A DNA stretch of 64,000 nucleotides from NCBI RefSeq assembly GCF_004366375.1, contig NZ_SOEF01000004.1:1-64000 (forward strand), in the 5' to 3' direction. Below the pieces are notes generated by a model. It was not told the DNA's origin. It was given only the letters and a program-made list of their open reading frames with translations, and searched no databases. The DNA comes from Halanaerobium congolense (GTDB lineage: Bacteria > Bacillota > Halanaerobiia > Halanaerobiales > Halanaerobiaceae). A program made the translations under genes and the position numbers. Positions 41,661 through 50,125 of this stretch are shown here, piece by piece. Every line of letters starts with the position of its first letter. Position 1 is the first letter of the stretch.

Positions 41661-44600
41661 ATGAATTTAGATTATGTAATAAAGCGAGATGGAAAAAAGG
41701 TAGAATTTAAATCAGAAAAGATTGAAAATGCTGTGGCAATGGCAGTTTCCGCAGTAAAGCAGGCTGATCCTAAAATTGCTGCTGAGATAACAGCTGAGGT
41801 ATTGTCTTATTTAAAGATTTTTTTTAAAAATGGTGGCACAGTAGAGGTAGAACAGATCCAGGATCTGGTGGAAAAAGTTTTGATCGAAAAAGGTTATGCC
41901 GAAATCGCAAAGGCCTATATTCTCTACCGGGAACAGCACAGTAAACTTAGAGACAGCAAAAAGCTTTTTGCTGATGCGGTTGATATTATGGACGATTATT
42001 TAGACCGCAGTGACTGGAAGGTAAATGAAAATTCTAATATGAGTTATTCACTTCAGGGCTTAAATAATTATATCGCCTCAGAGGTGACGGGTCAGTATTG
42101 GCTGCAGGAAATTTATCCTGAGGAGACTGCAGATCTGCACAGCAGTGGTGATTTACATATTCATGATCTGGGCAATTTGAGTGTTTACTGCTGTGGCTGG
42201 GATTTAGAGGAGCTTTTGAGGACCGGTTTTAGAGGGGTGACTACCAAAATTGAAAGCTTACCACCAAAACACTTAAAGACAGCTCTTGGGCAAATTGTAA
42301 ATTTTTTCTATACACTCCAGGGGGAGAGCGCTGGTGCCCAGGCTTTTTCTAACTTTGATACTTATCTGGCCCCCTTTATCGCCTATGATGGTCTCAACTA
42401 CAAAGAAGTTAAACAGGCGATGCAGGAATTTTTATTTAATATGAATGTACCAACCAGAGTTGGTTTTCAGACCCCTTTTACAAATATCACCATGGACCTT
42501 GAGGTGCCCAATTATTTAAAAGATCAGGCGGTTATAATTGGTGGTCAGTATCAGGAAAAGTGTTATGGTGAATTTCAACAGGAAATGGAGATGCTTAATC
42601 GAGCTTTTGCTGAACTAATGATGGAGGGTGATGCTAAGGGCAGAATGTTTTCCTTTCCAATTCCTACTTATAATATAACTGAGGACTTTGAGTGGGAAAA
42701 TAAAAAATTGGATCCGGTCTGGGAAATGACAGCTAAATTTGGGATACCATATTTTTCTAATTTTATCAATTCAGATATGGATCCCGAAGATGCAAGAAGT
42801 ATGGCAATACTTGGTGCACAGGAAGTTATTTATAAAAATCAAAACGGTAATATAGCAAAGAATGAAATAAGACATCTTGTAAATAATTGGATTGAAGCTC
42901 CAAAAAACAAAAAACCGGATTATAAAATGTTAATGGATGGGAAATTTGTTGATATTATTGATATGTTTGAAGTACCATATGAAAATTATTCTACTTATAT
43001 AAATATAGAATTAGAAAATGGGTATAAGCAGAGTTTTTCATATGAACACAAATGTGCAGTTGTTAGAAATGGCGAGTTTAAAGAAGTTGAAAGTCAGAAT
43101 CTTTTAGTTGGAGATGAATTCTTACTGTCAAGAAAAGCTTATAGTCAAAGTTTTATAGGAAATTATCAATCTGGTAAGATTTTGGGTTACTATCTGGGAG
43201 AAGGTTGGATAAATAATCATAGTAAAGGGGAAATTTGTTTTGCTATAAATATCAATAGAAAAGATATTGTTGATGAAATAAAAAATTATTTTAATGAAAT
43301 AGCCTGTAAGGTTAAAATAGAAAAAATTGATTCAGACAGCATTTATAAAATTAATGTTTATGGAAAACAGGCTGTTGGGTTTGTTAAAGACTACATTAGA
43401 GGGAAAAAAGCGACTACAAAAAGATTAAATAACTTTGTCTGGAATAGCTCATTAGAGTTTAGAACAGGAATTGTTGATGGGCTTTATGAAACAGATGGTA
43501 ATAAAAATAATAATATTCTTTTCCACACAACTAATAAAAAACTTGCTGAAGATTTAATTACTCTTGCTAATACTGTTGGAAAAAGATTAAAATATAGAGA
43601 AAACAATAAAAACACCAGATATTTTAAACAAGATAAGTCTGACAAAGAAATCTTTACAAGCTATGAACTAAAATTCAAAGATGATTATAATACCTTTAAA
43701 TTGGATAATAGTAATTTTGATTTAGTTAAAATTAAAAATTTAAGACAAATAGGTACAAAAACAGATACAGTATATAACTTTACTGTAGATACCAACCGAC
43801 ATCTTTATGAGTTGCCAAATGGAATAATAACTCATCAATGCTGCAGATTGAGGTTGGATAACAAAGAGCTCCGCAAAAGAGGAGGTGGCTTATTTGGGGC
43901 TAATCCTCTAACTGGTTCGATAGGTGTAGCAACTTTAAACATGCCCCGCATCGGTTATCAGGCTCAGACTAAAGAAGAGTTTATGGAAAGAGTCTATTAT
44001 CTGATGGATCAGGCAAAAGAAAGCCTGGAAGTTAAGCGCAGAGTTTTAGAAACTCTAACTGAGCAGGGCCTATACCCCTACGCAAAGTTTTATTTAAGAG
44101 ATATAAAAAAACGCTTTGATCAGTACTGGAAAAATCACTTTAACACAATTGGGCTCAATGGAATGAATGAAGCTCTGCTCAATTTCATGGGTAAAGATAT
44201 TTCAACTCCAGCCGGACAGAAGTTTTCTGAAGAAGTAATGGAAAAGATGAGAGAGCGTCTGCAGCAGTATCAGGAAGAAACAGATAATATGTATAATCTT
44301 GAGGCAACTCCAGCTGAAGGAACAGCCTATCGTTTTGCCCGCTTGGATCGAGAAAAGTTTGGAGATCAGATTATTGCTGCCAATCAGGAGCGGGTAATTA
44401 AGGAAGATGCAGATCCCTATTATACCAACTCAACTCAATTACCGGTAGGATTAACTGATGATATTTTTACAGCTTTAGAGCTGCAGGATGAACTTCAGTC
44501 ACTTTATACTGGGGGCTGCATTGAAAAAGGTAATAAAGTTTTAACAAATAAAGGTGCAATTAAAATTGAAAAAATTGTGAGAGATTATGAAAATTTAAAA

Positions 44601-46001
44601 CCAATTAAGGCTTTAAGTTATAATGCAAAAGAAGATAGATCTGAGTGGGATTTAATTACAGATGCTATGTCAATAGATGTCAGTAAAAATAATAAGATAA
44701 GAGTTACTGCTGAAAAAGGTCTTGATATAACTACAAGTGACTGGCATCCATTTTTTGTATTAGAGAAAATATCAGTTAAGGATAAATGTCCAATTTGTGG
44801 AGAAAAGGTTAAGGGGACAAAGTCGTTTTCAACCCATACAAGGTATAATCCTGAATACAGAAAAAAATATAAAACAATGTTTAAATTTAAAGTTGTAGAA
44901 AAAAGAGCTGATGAACTAAATATTGGAGATTATATACTTCAAAATAGTGAAAATTTATACCCCGAAAAAGAATCGTTGCTGGACAATGATTTAATGTGGC
45001 TTTTTGGATATTTTATTGGAAATGGCTCAATTAGTGAATATGAAGACAATCGTGGTGGTAATCATCTAAAAAAATATAAATTGAGATTTAATGATGAACA
45101 CTTGAGTAATTTAGAAAAAGCTAAAAAAGTAATTAATAATAAATTTAATACAGATATTAATATAATAAAAAATGACAAAAGAAGTGAAAAATTATATGAA
45201 CTAGCTACAACTATGTATTCAGTTAATGAGTATTTTTTAAAGTATTGTTTTTTTAGCGGCGAAAAATGTTATGAAGTTAATATTCCAGAGCAAGTAAAAG
45301 CTAATATAACAAAGAATAATGTTTATTCTTTGTTATCAGGTTTAATTGATAGTGATGGGCATATAAATAAGAAACATGGAGATATAGAGTATTATACTGT
45401 TTCTGAAGAGTTAGCTGATGATATTGTTGAAATATTGTCCACTGCAGGTATCATGGTTTCTAAAGAAGATAAACCCAGTAAAAGAAAAAATGAAGTAGAT
45501 GGATTTAGAATACGAATTCCAGCACAGCAGGCAACTAAAATAAAAAATAAGTTAACGATTACAAATGATGCAGATTTTATTAAAGATAAGTTATCTTTAA
45601 GAAAAAGAAGACAGCTGCCAGTTGTTAGGGTTAAGAAAACTAGTAAAATTGAAATAGAAGATAATGAATTTTATGATTTAACAACAGAAAAAAACCATAA
45701 TTATTTAGCTGGAAATAGAACAATGGTTTTTATTCATAATACGGTCCTCCATGGATTTCTGGGAGAAAAAATTGATTCCATTAAAGCTACTAAAAAGCTG
45801 GTCAGACGAATTGCTGAAAACTTTAAGCTCCCCTATTATACTTTAACACCATCCTTTAGTATCTGTCCGGTTCACGGATATCTGCCGGGAGAGCATGAGT
45901 ACTGTCCTAAATGTGAGGCAGAAACAGAGGCTGAACCAGAAACAGTTGAGGCAAATTTTGCTTTTAGCGAAAAAAATAATTCAGAAAGTGATGTGGAATA
46001 G
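41661..46001 (+). CDS. nrdD: Anaerobic (class III) ribonucleotide reductase, interrupted by two inteins and lacking its glycyl-radical tail
   Basis: A 1446-residue precursor. Residues 1-90 are the ATP cone; the catalytic barrel follows, with DLHIHDLGNLSVYCCGWDL. Intein 1 (382-726) splits RSM|CCRLRL and intein 2 (953-1360) splits YTGG|TVLHGFLGE. Splicing would leave a 693-residue enzyme. The C-terminus reaches SICPVHGYLPGEHEYCPKC, the zinc-site region, then a short acidic tail, and stops without the RVxGY motif where class III enzymes carry the glycyl radical. That motif is encoded by a separate small ORF after nrdG. AAGGAGG precedes the ATG. Control is by the cobalamin riboswitch. Confidence 0.95.
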   Translation: MNLDYVIKRDGKKVEFKSEKIENAVAMAVSAVKQADPKIAAEITAEVLSYLKIFFKNGGTVEVEQIQDLVEKVLIEKGYAEIAKAYILYREQHSKLRDSKKLFADAVDIMDDYLDRSDWKVNENSNMSYSLQGLNNYIASEVTGQYWLQEIYPEETADLHSSGDLHIHDLGNLSVYCCGWDLEELLRTGFRGVTTKIESLPPKHLKTALGQIVNFFYTLQGESAGAQAFSNFDTYLAPFIAYDGLNYKEVKQAMQEFLFNMNVPTRVGFQTPFTNITMDLEVPNYLKDQAVIIGGQYQEKCYGEFQQEMEMLNRAFAELMMEGDAKGRMFSFPIPTYNITEDFEWENKKLDPVWEMTAKFGIPYFSNFINSDMDPEDARSMAILGAQEVIYKNQNGNIAKNEIRHLVNNWIEAPKNKKPDYKMLMDGKFVDIIDMFEVPYENYSTYINIELENGYKQSFSYEHKCAVVRNGEFKEVESQNLLVGDEFLLSRKAYSQSFIGNYQSGKILGYYLGEGWINNHSKGEICFAININRKDIVDEIKNYFNEIACKVKIEKIDSDSIYKINVYGKQAVGFVKDYIRGKKATTKRLNNFVWNSSLEFRTGIVDGLYETDGNKNNNILFHTTNKKLAEDLITLANTVGKRLKYRENNKNTRYFKQDKSDKEIFTSYELKFKDDYNTFKLDNSNFDLVKIKNLRQIGTKTDTVYNFTVDTNRHLYELPNGIITHQCCRLRLDNKELRKRGGGLFGANPLTGSIGVATLNMPRIGYQAQTKEEFMERVYYLMDQAKESLEVKRRVLETLTEQGLYPYAKFYLRDIKKRFDQYWKNHFNTIGLNGMNEALLNFMGKDISTPAGQKFSEEVMEKMRERLQQYQEETDNMYNLEATPAEGTAYRFARLDREKFGDQIIAANQERVIKEDADPYYTNSTQLPVGLTDDIFTALELQDELQSLYTGGCIEKGNKVLTNKGAIKIEKIVRDYENLKPIKALSYNAKEDRSEWDLITDAMSIDVSKNNKIRVTAEKGLDITTSDWHPFFVLEKISVKDKCPICGEKVKGTKSFSTHTRYNPEYRKKYKTMFKFKVVEKRADELNIGDYILQNSENLYPEKESLLDNDLMWLFGYFIGNGSISEYEDNRGGNHLKKYKLRFNDEHLSNLEKAKKVINNKFNTDINIIKNDKRSEKLYELATTMYSVNEYFLKYCFFSGEKCYEVNIPEQVKANITKNNVYSLLSGLIDSDGHINKKHGDIEYYTVSEELADDIVEILSTAGIMVSKEDKPSKRKNEVDGFRIRIPAQQATKIKNKLTITNDADFIKDKLSLRKRRQLPVVRVKKTSKIEIEDNEFYDLTTEKNHNYLAGNRTMVFIHNTVLHGFLGEKIDSIKATKKLVRRIAENFKLPYYTLTPSFSICPVHGYLPGEHEYCPKCEAETEAEPETVEANFAFSEKNNSESDVE
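42804..43838 (+). mobile_element. NrdD intein 1 (LAGLIDADG type, Ala1)
   Basis: 345 residues inserted in the conserved sequence RSM|CCRL. The first residue is Ala, not Cys or Ser, and the last pair is His-Gln, followed by extein Cys; these are non-canonical splice residues seen in a minority of inteins. A block B-like histidine lies in FSYEHKC. Two LAGLIDADG endonuclease motifs are visible (ILGYYLGEG and GIVDGLYETDG). AT-rich, Lys/Asn-rich codon use differs from the flanking extein, consistent with a mobile insertion. Confidence 0.92.
44517..45740 (+). mobile_element. NrdD intein 2 (LAGLIDADG type, Cys1)
   Basis: 408 residues inserted at YTGG|TVLH. It starts with Cys, ends His-Asn, and is followed by extein Thr: canonical class 1 splice residues. 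Block B is TSDWHPFF; the endonuclease motifs are LFGYFIGNG and LLSGLIDSDGH. A possible zinc-binding insertion (CPICGEKV) lies before the endonuclease. Its sequence differs from intein 1, so they are independent invasions. Confidence 0.94.
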
Positions 46002-46700
46002 ATGCAGCTGGCCGGATTACAGAAAACTTCAGTTATCGATTTTCCGGATCAGATTTCTGCCGTGGTCTTTACTCAGGGCTGTAATTTTCACTGTCCTTAC
46101 TGCCATAACAGTCAGCTGATCCCGATGAAAATTTCAGCTGAGCAGGAGTTGATGCCGGAAGAATATTTTTTCAACTTTCTTAAACAGCGGAAAGCTCTGC
46201 TGGATGGAGTAACAATTACCGGGGGAGAGCCGCTGCTGCAGTCGGATCTAAAAGAATTTATGCTGAAAATAAAAAAAGAACATCAGCTGCTGCTTAAACT
46301 GGATACTAATGCAGCCAATTTCAAAAAGTTAAAAGAACTAATTGAGTCAGATTTAATTGATTATCTGGCAGTTGACATAAAATTTAGCTGGTCTAGCTAT
46401 CAGCAGCTGGCCCCACCTGGACTGCTTTCGGAAATAAAAAGATCTGTTGAGTTAATTATAAATTCTGATTTAGATTATGAATTTAGAACCACAGTAGTGC
46501 CCGGTCTGCATGACAGAGAAGAAATAAAAAAAATTGCTCAGCAAATTGAAAATGCAGAAAACTATTTTATTCAAAATTTTAGGCCGGTTAATACTTTAGC
46601 TCCAGAATTGAGAAAGCAGCGTTCTTTTGCACCATCAGAACTGCAGGAGTTTAAAGTAACTGCAGATAAATATCTTAAAAATGTTCATATTAGAAATTAA
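46002..46700 (+). CDS. nrdG: Anaerobic ribonucleotide reductase activating protein (radical SAM)
   Basis: A 232-residue radical SAM enzyme with the cluster motif CNFHCPYC and TITGGEPLLQ for SAM binding. It generates the glycyl radical on the reductase. Its ATG directly follows the nrdD stop codon. Its length fits the longer NrdG form (also like PflA-type activases). Its natural target should be the glycine in the small downstream ORF rather than in NrdD itself. Confidence 0.93.
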   Translation: MQLAGLQKTSVIDFPDQISAVVFTQGCNFHCPYCHNSQLIPMKISAEQELMPEEYFFNFLKQRKALLDGVTITGGEPLLQSDLKEFMLKIKKEHQLLLKLDTNAANFKKLKELIESDLIDYLAVDIKFSWSSYQQLAPPGLLSEIKRSVELIINSDLDYEFRTTVVPGLHDREEIKKIAQQIENAENYFIQNFRPVNTLAPELRKQRSFAPSELQEFKVTADKYLKNVHIRN

Positions 46701-46815
46701 TATTTTAAAGCTGGCAGTGCTGCCGGCAGCTGTCTATTTTCAATGAAGAAAAGGAGTCAGCAAATTTATATCTTATTTAAAATGAATCAATTTTTAAATT
46801 TAAGGAGGGACAAAA

Positions 46816-46944
46816 ATGGCTAAAAAACAAAAATGTGAAATTTATTCACGAGTTGTTGGTTATCTATCACCTGTTTCTGAGTGGAATAAAGGAAAAAAGG
46901 AAGAATTTAAAGATCGAAAAACATTTAATTATCAAGAAAAATAA
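46816..46944 (+). CDS. Detached glycyl-radical domain of class III ribonucleotide reductase
   Basis: A 42-residue protein whose core CEIYSRVVGYLSPVSEWN plus KGKKEEFKDRKTF matches the C-terminal tail of ordinary NrdD, where the glycine of RVxGY (here Gly15) becomes the radical. The 693-residue spliced NrdD ends just before this segment. It has its own strong site (AAGGAGGGACAAAA before ATG) and lies 115 bases after nrdG, before an intrinsic terminator. The radical would have to be supplied in trans, as with GrcA/YfiD for pyruvate formate-lyase. Identity of the domain is clear; the trans mechanism is inferred. Confidence 0.88.
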   Translation: MAKKQKCEIYSRVVGYLSPVSEWNKGKKEEFKDRKTFNYQEK

Positions 46945-46959
46945 TATTTTACCGAATCT

Positions 46960-47003
46960 AGCTTTCACCTAGCAAAATCTGCTAAAGTGAAAGCTTTGTT
47001 CTT
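46960..47003 (+). terminator. Terminator of the nrd operon
   Basis: AGCTTTCAC (46960-46968) pairs with GTGAAAGCT (46987-46995), with TAGC/GCTA inside, followed by TTGTTCTTTT. It closes the unit after the small glycyl-radical ORF. Confidence 0.8.
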
Positions 47004-47092
47004 TTATGCAGGAATTTACAGTTTTAGATAGAAAAGAATTAAATAGATAGAATTTTTAATTTTTTAAAATATTTTTATGGAGGGTGTAAAAG

Positions 47093-49624
47093 GTGCAGAT
47101 AAAAATTGGGAGATGTTATAATTTAGAAGAATGTTATGAGTTCTTTAAAAAACTTGAAGATGATTCAGAACAACTTGTTCAAATCATTACTCCAGAATCG
47201 GAAGCTGTAAACAAAAAAATAATAGAAAAATTTAACCTTTTACTTCCCTTATCAGAATTAATAGGTGTTACTGCTGGTGAAGGAATTATAAATAGTGATA
47301 TTACTGAGCAGACAATTATTATTACTGCTGTTAGATTTGAGGAAAGCAGTTTTGAATTAATTCAAAGAGATTCTAGTTCTGATTTAAATGCTGAAATAAT
47401 TGCACAAAATATACAGCAGAATACAAAAGCTGTAATAGTTTTATCTGATAATAAATATACTGATGGAGATAATTTTGTAAATATTTTTAATAAATATGCT
47501 GAAAATATTATTTTAGCAGGAGGCTTGGCTGGTTTTGCTACTAAAGATGGGCAGTCATATATATTCGATAAAAATGGTATTATAAAAAGTGGTTCTATTG
47601 GAATCATATTAAATGGAAATAAGCTTCGGGCTGACTGGACTTTCAGCATGGGATGGGAAAGCATAAGTCGTGAGATGGAAATTACAAAGGCAGAAGATAG
47701 GGTTATTTATGAACTTGATGGTCGAAGTATATTTAAGGTTTATTCTGAATTTTTAGGAGAAAATATAAAAAACAAACTACCTTCTGCTGCTGTAAACAAA
47801 TTTCCTTTAGTGTTAAGTGGTAATTTTAAAAATGCACGTTCAGCTATGGAAGTTGTTAATGATGGAATTAGATTTTCTGGTAATTTAAAAGAAGGAGATA
47901 AAGTTAAAATTGCATATGGCAGTTTAAATAAAATTTTAAGGAATGCAGTTTACTTAAGAAATAACCTTAATTTTTTCCCAGAGATAGCCTTTGTTTATTC
48001 TTGTAGTGGCCGCAGTGATTATTTAAAATCACTTAATTCGAGTCTGAGTACAGAACTGCAGGTTATTCCCTGTCAGAATACAGGTTTTTGTACCAGTGGT
48101 GAATATGGAACAATAACTTCCAAAGCACAATTTTTAAATATTACAACAACAGTTCTTTATTTAAGTGAAAGTGATGAATTAATAGATCGAAAGCTAGATT
48201 TTAAAACAGAAATTCCTGAAGTTAAAACAGAACATCTTTTTCACCTTTCTAAAAAAGTAATTTCAGAATTAGAAATGATCAATCAGAAAATGAGAAAGGC
48301 AAACCAAAGTATTGGAGATAAAAAAATATCTTTGACTGCAGAGACTATTTTTAAAATGCTTTTTAATGATAAAAAATATACCGGTGGTATTGTAATTAAA
48401 GAAGCTGAAAATTTAACCAATATTTATCTTGATGATAGTCTGGGCAAGCAAGGTTATGATATTTTCAGAACTTTTTGGAATATGAATATTTCAGAAATTA
48501 AAATCAAAAACAATGTTCTGGGCTTTAAGCAAGCATTTTTAATTCCATTGAAAAAAGAAGTTGAAGCATTAATTATTATTTTAAGTGATGAAATTGATCT
48601 GTATGATATTAAAAAAAATGATTTATTTATTCAACAAATTCCAAATTATTTAAAAAAATCACTCTTATATGAAAGTTTAGAACGAAATTTGGCCAGTTTA
48701 TCAACTTTAGAACAGACATCTGATTTTCTTTACTCAACATTAGATCTTGAACTTTTGTATGAAAGAATTTTAGATATAATTGTTGGAACAATGGGCATGT
48801 CAGCCGCAATTATTTTTAAAAAAGAAGAAACAGAACTAAAAAGTGTAAAAAATATTAATGTACCTAAAAATAGTGAGTTGTTTTATTATCTGAAAGGTCA
48901 TTTCAAAAATATATCGCTTAGCGAAAAAATAATAATTGCAAATAATATAGATTTTAAGAAAAATATTGAAACACTAATTGCGATTCCAATCAGCCTTAAT
49001 AATTATCAGGGTGTTTTATATGCAATACAGTCTAAATATAAACAGTTAATTAATGAAAATCAAAAAAAGTTTATTAGAACTTTGGCAAATCAAATTAGAG
49101 TAAGTATTAGGAATGCTTTAAACCATAATAAGGTAAAGAGACTATCAGTTACTGATGGCTTAACCGATTTGTATAATCATTCCTATTTTCATAAAGAATT
49201 AAAGGAAAAAGATGGAGAAGAATATTCAGTTGCAATTATGGATATTGATAACTTTAAAGAGTTTAACGATTTTTATGGACACCAGGTAGGTGATCGAGTA
49301 CTGCAGAAACTATCAAAACTTTTGAAAAATGAAATTAGAGAAGATGATATTGTAGCTCGCTATGGAGGCGAAGAGTTTGTAATTTATTTTAATATAGTGC
49401 AGGAAAGATTGTTATCCAAAATTATAAATAGGTTGATGAGGAAAATAAGAGAACTTGAAATTAACTTTGAGAATAAAAAATTGAAAGTTACAGTTTCTTT
49501 AGGTGTAGCAATTAATAAGAATGGAGAATATTCTTCAGAAAAACTAATCAAACAGGCGGATACTGCATTGTATATAGCCAAAGGTGCCGGGAAAGATATG
49601 GTTAAGTTTTATAGAAGCACATAA
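47093..49624 (+). CDS. FIST-GAF-diguanylate cyclase
   Basis: An 843-residue cytoplasmic signalling protein. FIST N and C domains (about 25-370), thought to bind small ligands such as amino acids, are followed by a linker and a GAF-like domain (about 520-670). A complete GGDEF domain (about 680-843) comes last, with GGEEF (about 757) and an RxxD product-inhibition site (REDD) five residues before it, so it should make c-di-GMP with feedback control. It starts with GTG after GGAGGGTG. It stands as a single gene. Confidence 0.87.
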   Translation: MQIKIGRCYNLEECYEFFKKLEDDSEQLVQIITPESEAVNKKIIEKFNLLLPLSELIGVTAGEGIINSDITEQTIIITAVRFEESSFELIQRDSSSDLNAEIIAQNIQQNTKAVIVLSDNKYTDGDNFVNIFNKYAENIILAGGLAGFATKDGQSYIFDKNGIIKSGSIGIILNGNKLRADWTFSMGWESISREMEITKAEDRVIYELDGRSIFKVYSEFLGENIKNKLPSAAVNKFPLVLSGNFKNARSAMEVVNDGIRFSGNLKEGDKVKIAYGSLNKILRNAVYLRNNLNFFPEIAFVYSCSGRSDYLKSLNSSLSTELQVIPCQNTGFCTSGEYGTITSKAQFLNITTTVLYLSESDELIDRKLDFKTEIPEVKTEHLFHLSKKVISELEMINQKMRKANQSIGDKKISLTAETIFKMLFNDKKYTGGIVIKEAENLTNIYLDDSLGKQGYDIFRTFWNMNISEIKIKNNVLGFKQAFLIPLKKEVEALIIILSDEIDLYDIKKNDLFIQQIPNYLKKSLLYESLERNLASLSTLEQTSDFLYSTLDLELLYERILDIIVGTMGMSAAIIFKKEETELKSVKNINVPKNSELFYYLKGHFKNISLSEKIIIANNIDFKKNIETLIAIPISLNNYQGVLYAIQSKYKQLINENQKKFIRTLANQIRVSIRNALNHNKVKRLSVTDGLTDLYNHSYFHKELKEKDGEEYSVAIMDIDNFKEFNDFYGHQVGDRVLQKLSKLLKNEIREDDIVARYGGEEFVIYFNIVQERLLSKIINRLMRKIRELEINFENKKLKVTVSLGVAINKNGEYSSEKLIKQADTALYIAKGAGKDMVKFYRST

Positions 49625-49663
49625 GTATTTCATTAAAAGTCAAAATTTGTTAAGAATAAACCC

Positions 49664-49692
49664 TTGAAATGGAAATTTTCTTATGCTATAAT
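49664..49692 (+). promoter_or_regulatory. Promoter of the cold-shock gene
   Basis: TTGAAA (49664-49669), 17 bases, TATAAT (49687-49692), leaving a 5' leader of about 65 bases before the start codon, as is usual for cold-shock genes. Confidence 0.75.
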
Positions 49693-49762
49693 AATTATCG
49701 ATGGGTGAAGTTTTAACTGAACGACCCCAAATATAGAATATTCCTAGGGGGAATGAATTAAT

Positions 49763-49966
49763 ATGATTTACACAGGTAAAGTAAAATGGTTTGACGCGAA
49801 AAAAGGGTATGGTTTTATTGAAAGAGAAGATGGCGACGATGTATTTGTACACTTCTCAGCTATTCAGGACGAAGGTTTTAAAACACTTGAAGACGAACAA
49901 GAAGTAGAATTCGAAATCGTTGAAGGCGACCGTGGTCCACAAGCTGAAAACGTTGTTAAGTTATAG
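49763..49966 (+). CDS. Cold-shock domain protein
   Basis: A 67-residue single CSD protein with both RNA-binding motifs: KGYGFIE (RNP1) and DVFVHFSAI (RNP2). It is a nucleic-acid chaperone that melts mRNA structure. Its GC content is higher than its neighbours and codon use looks optimised, in keeping with high expression. It is monocistronic, with its own promoter and a strong terminator. Confidence 0.95.
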   Translation: MIYTGKVKWFDAKKGYGFIEREDGDDVFVHFSAIQDEGFKTLEDEQEVEFEIVEGDRGPQAENVVKL

Positions 49967-49996
49967 AGTTTAAAACTGTATAAACTAAGACAACTT

Positions 49997-50028
49997 ACCC
50001 CGTCCAGGGTTCTTGGGCGGGGTTTTTA
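49997..50028 (+). terminator. Terminator of the cold-shock gene
   Basis: ACCCCGTCC (49997-50005) pairs with GGGCGGGGT (50015-50023), followed by TTTTA. Confidence 0.85.
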
Positions 50029-50125
50029 TGATTTTAGGACATTATTTAATGTAAAAAAGAGATTATTTATGATAAAATGATTAATAAGGAATATTAAAAT
50101 TAAGAAAATATAAGGGGGCGTTATT

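Noticed and set aside
42804-45740. nrdD interruptions as group I or group II introns
   Set aside because: Both insertions are open in frame and carry intein splice blocks and LAGLIDADG motifs, so splicing is at the protein level.
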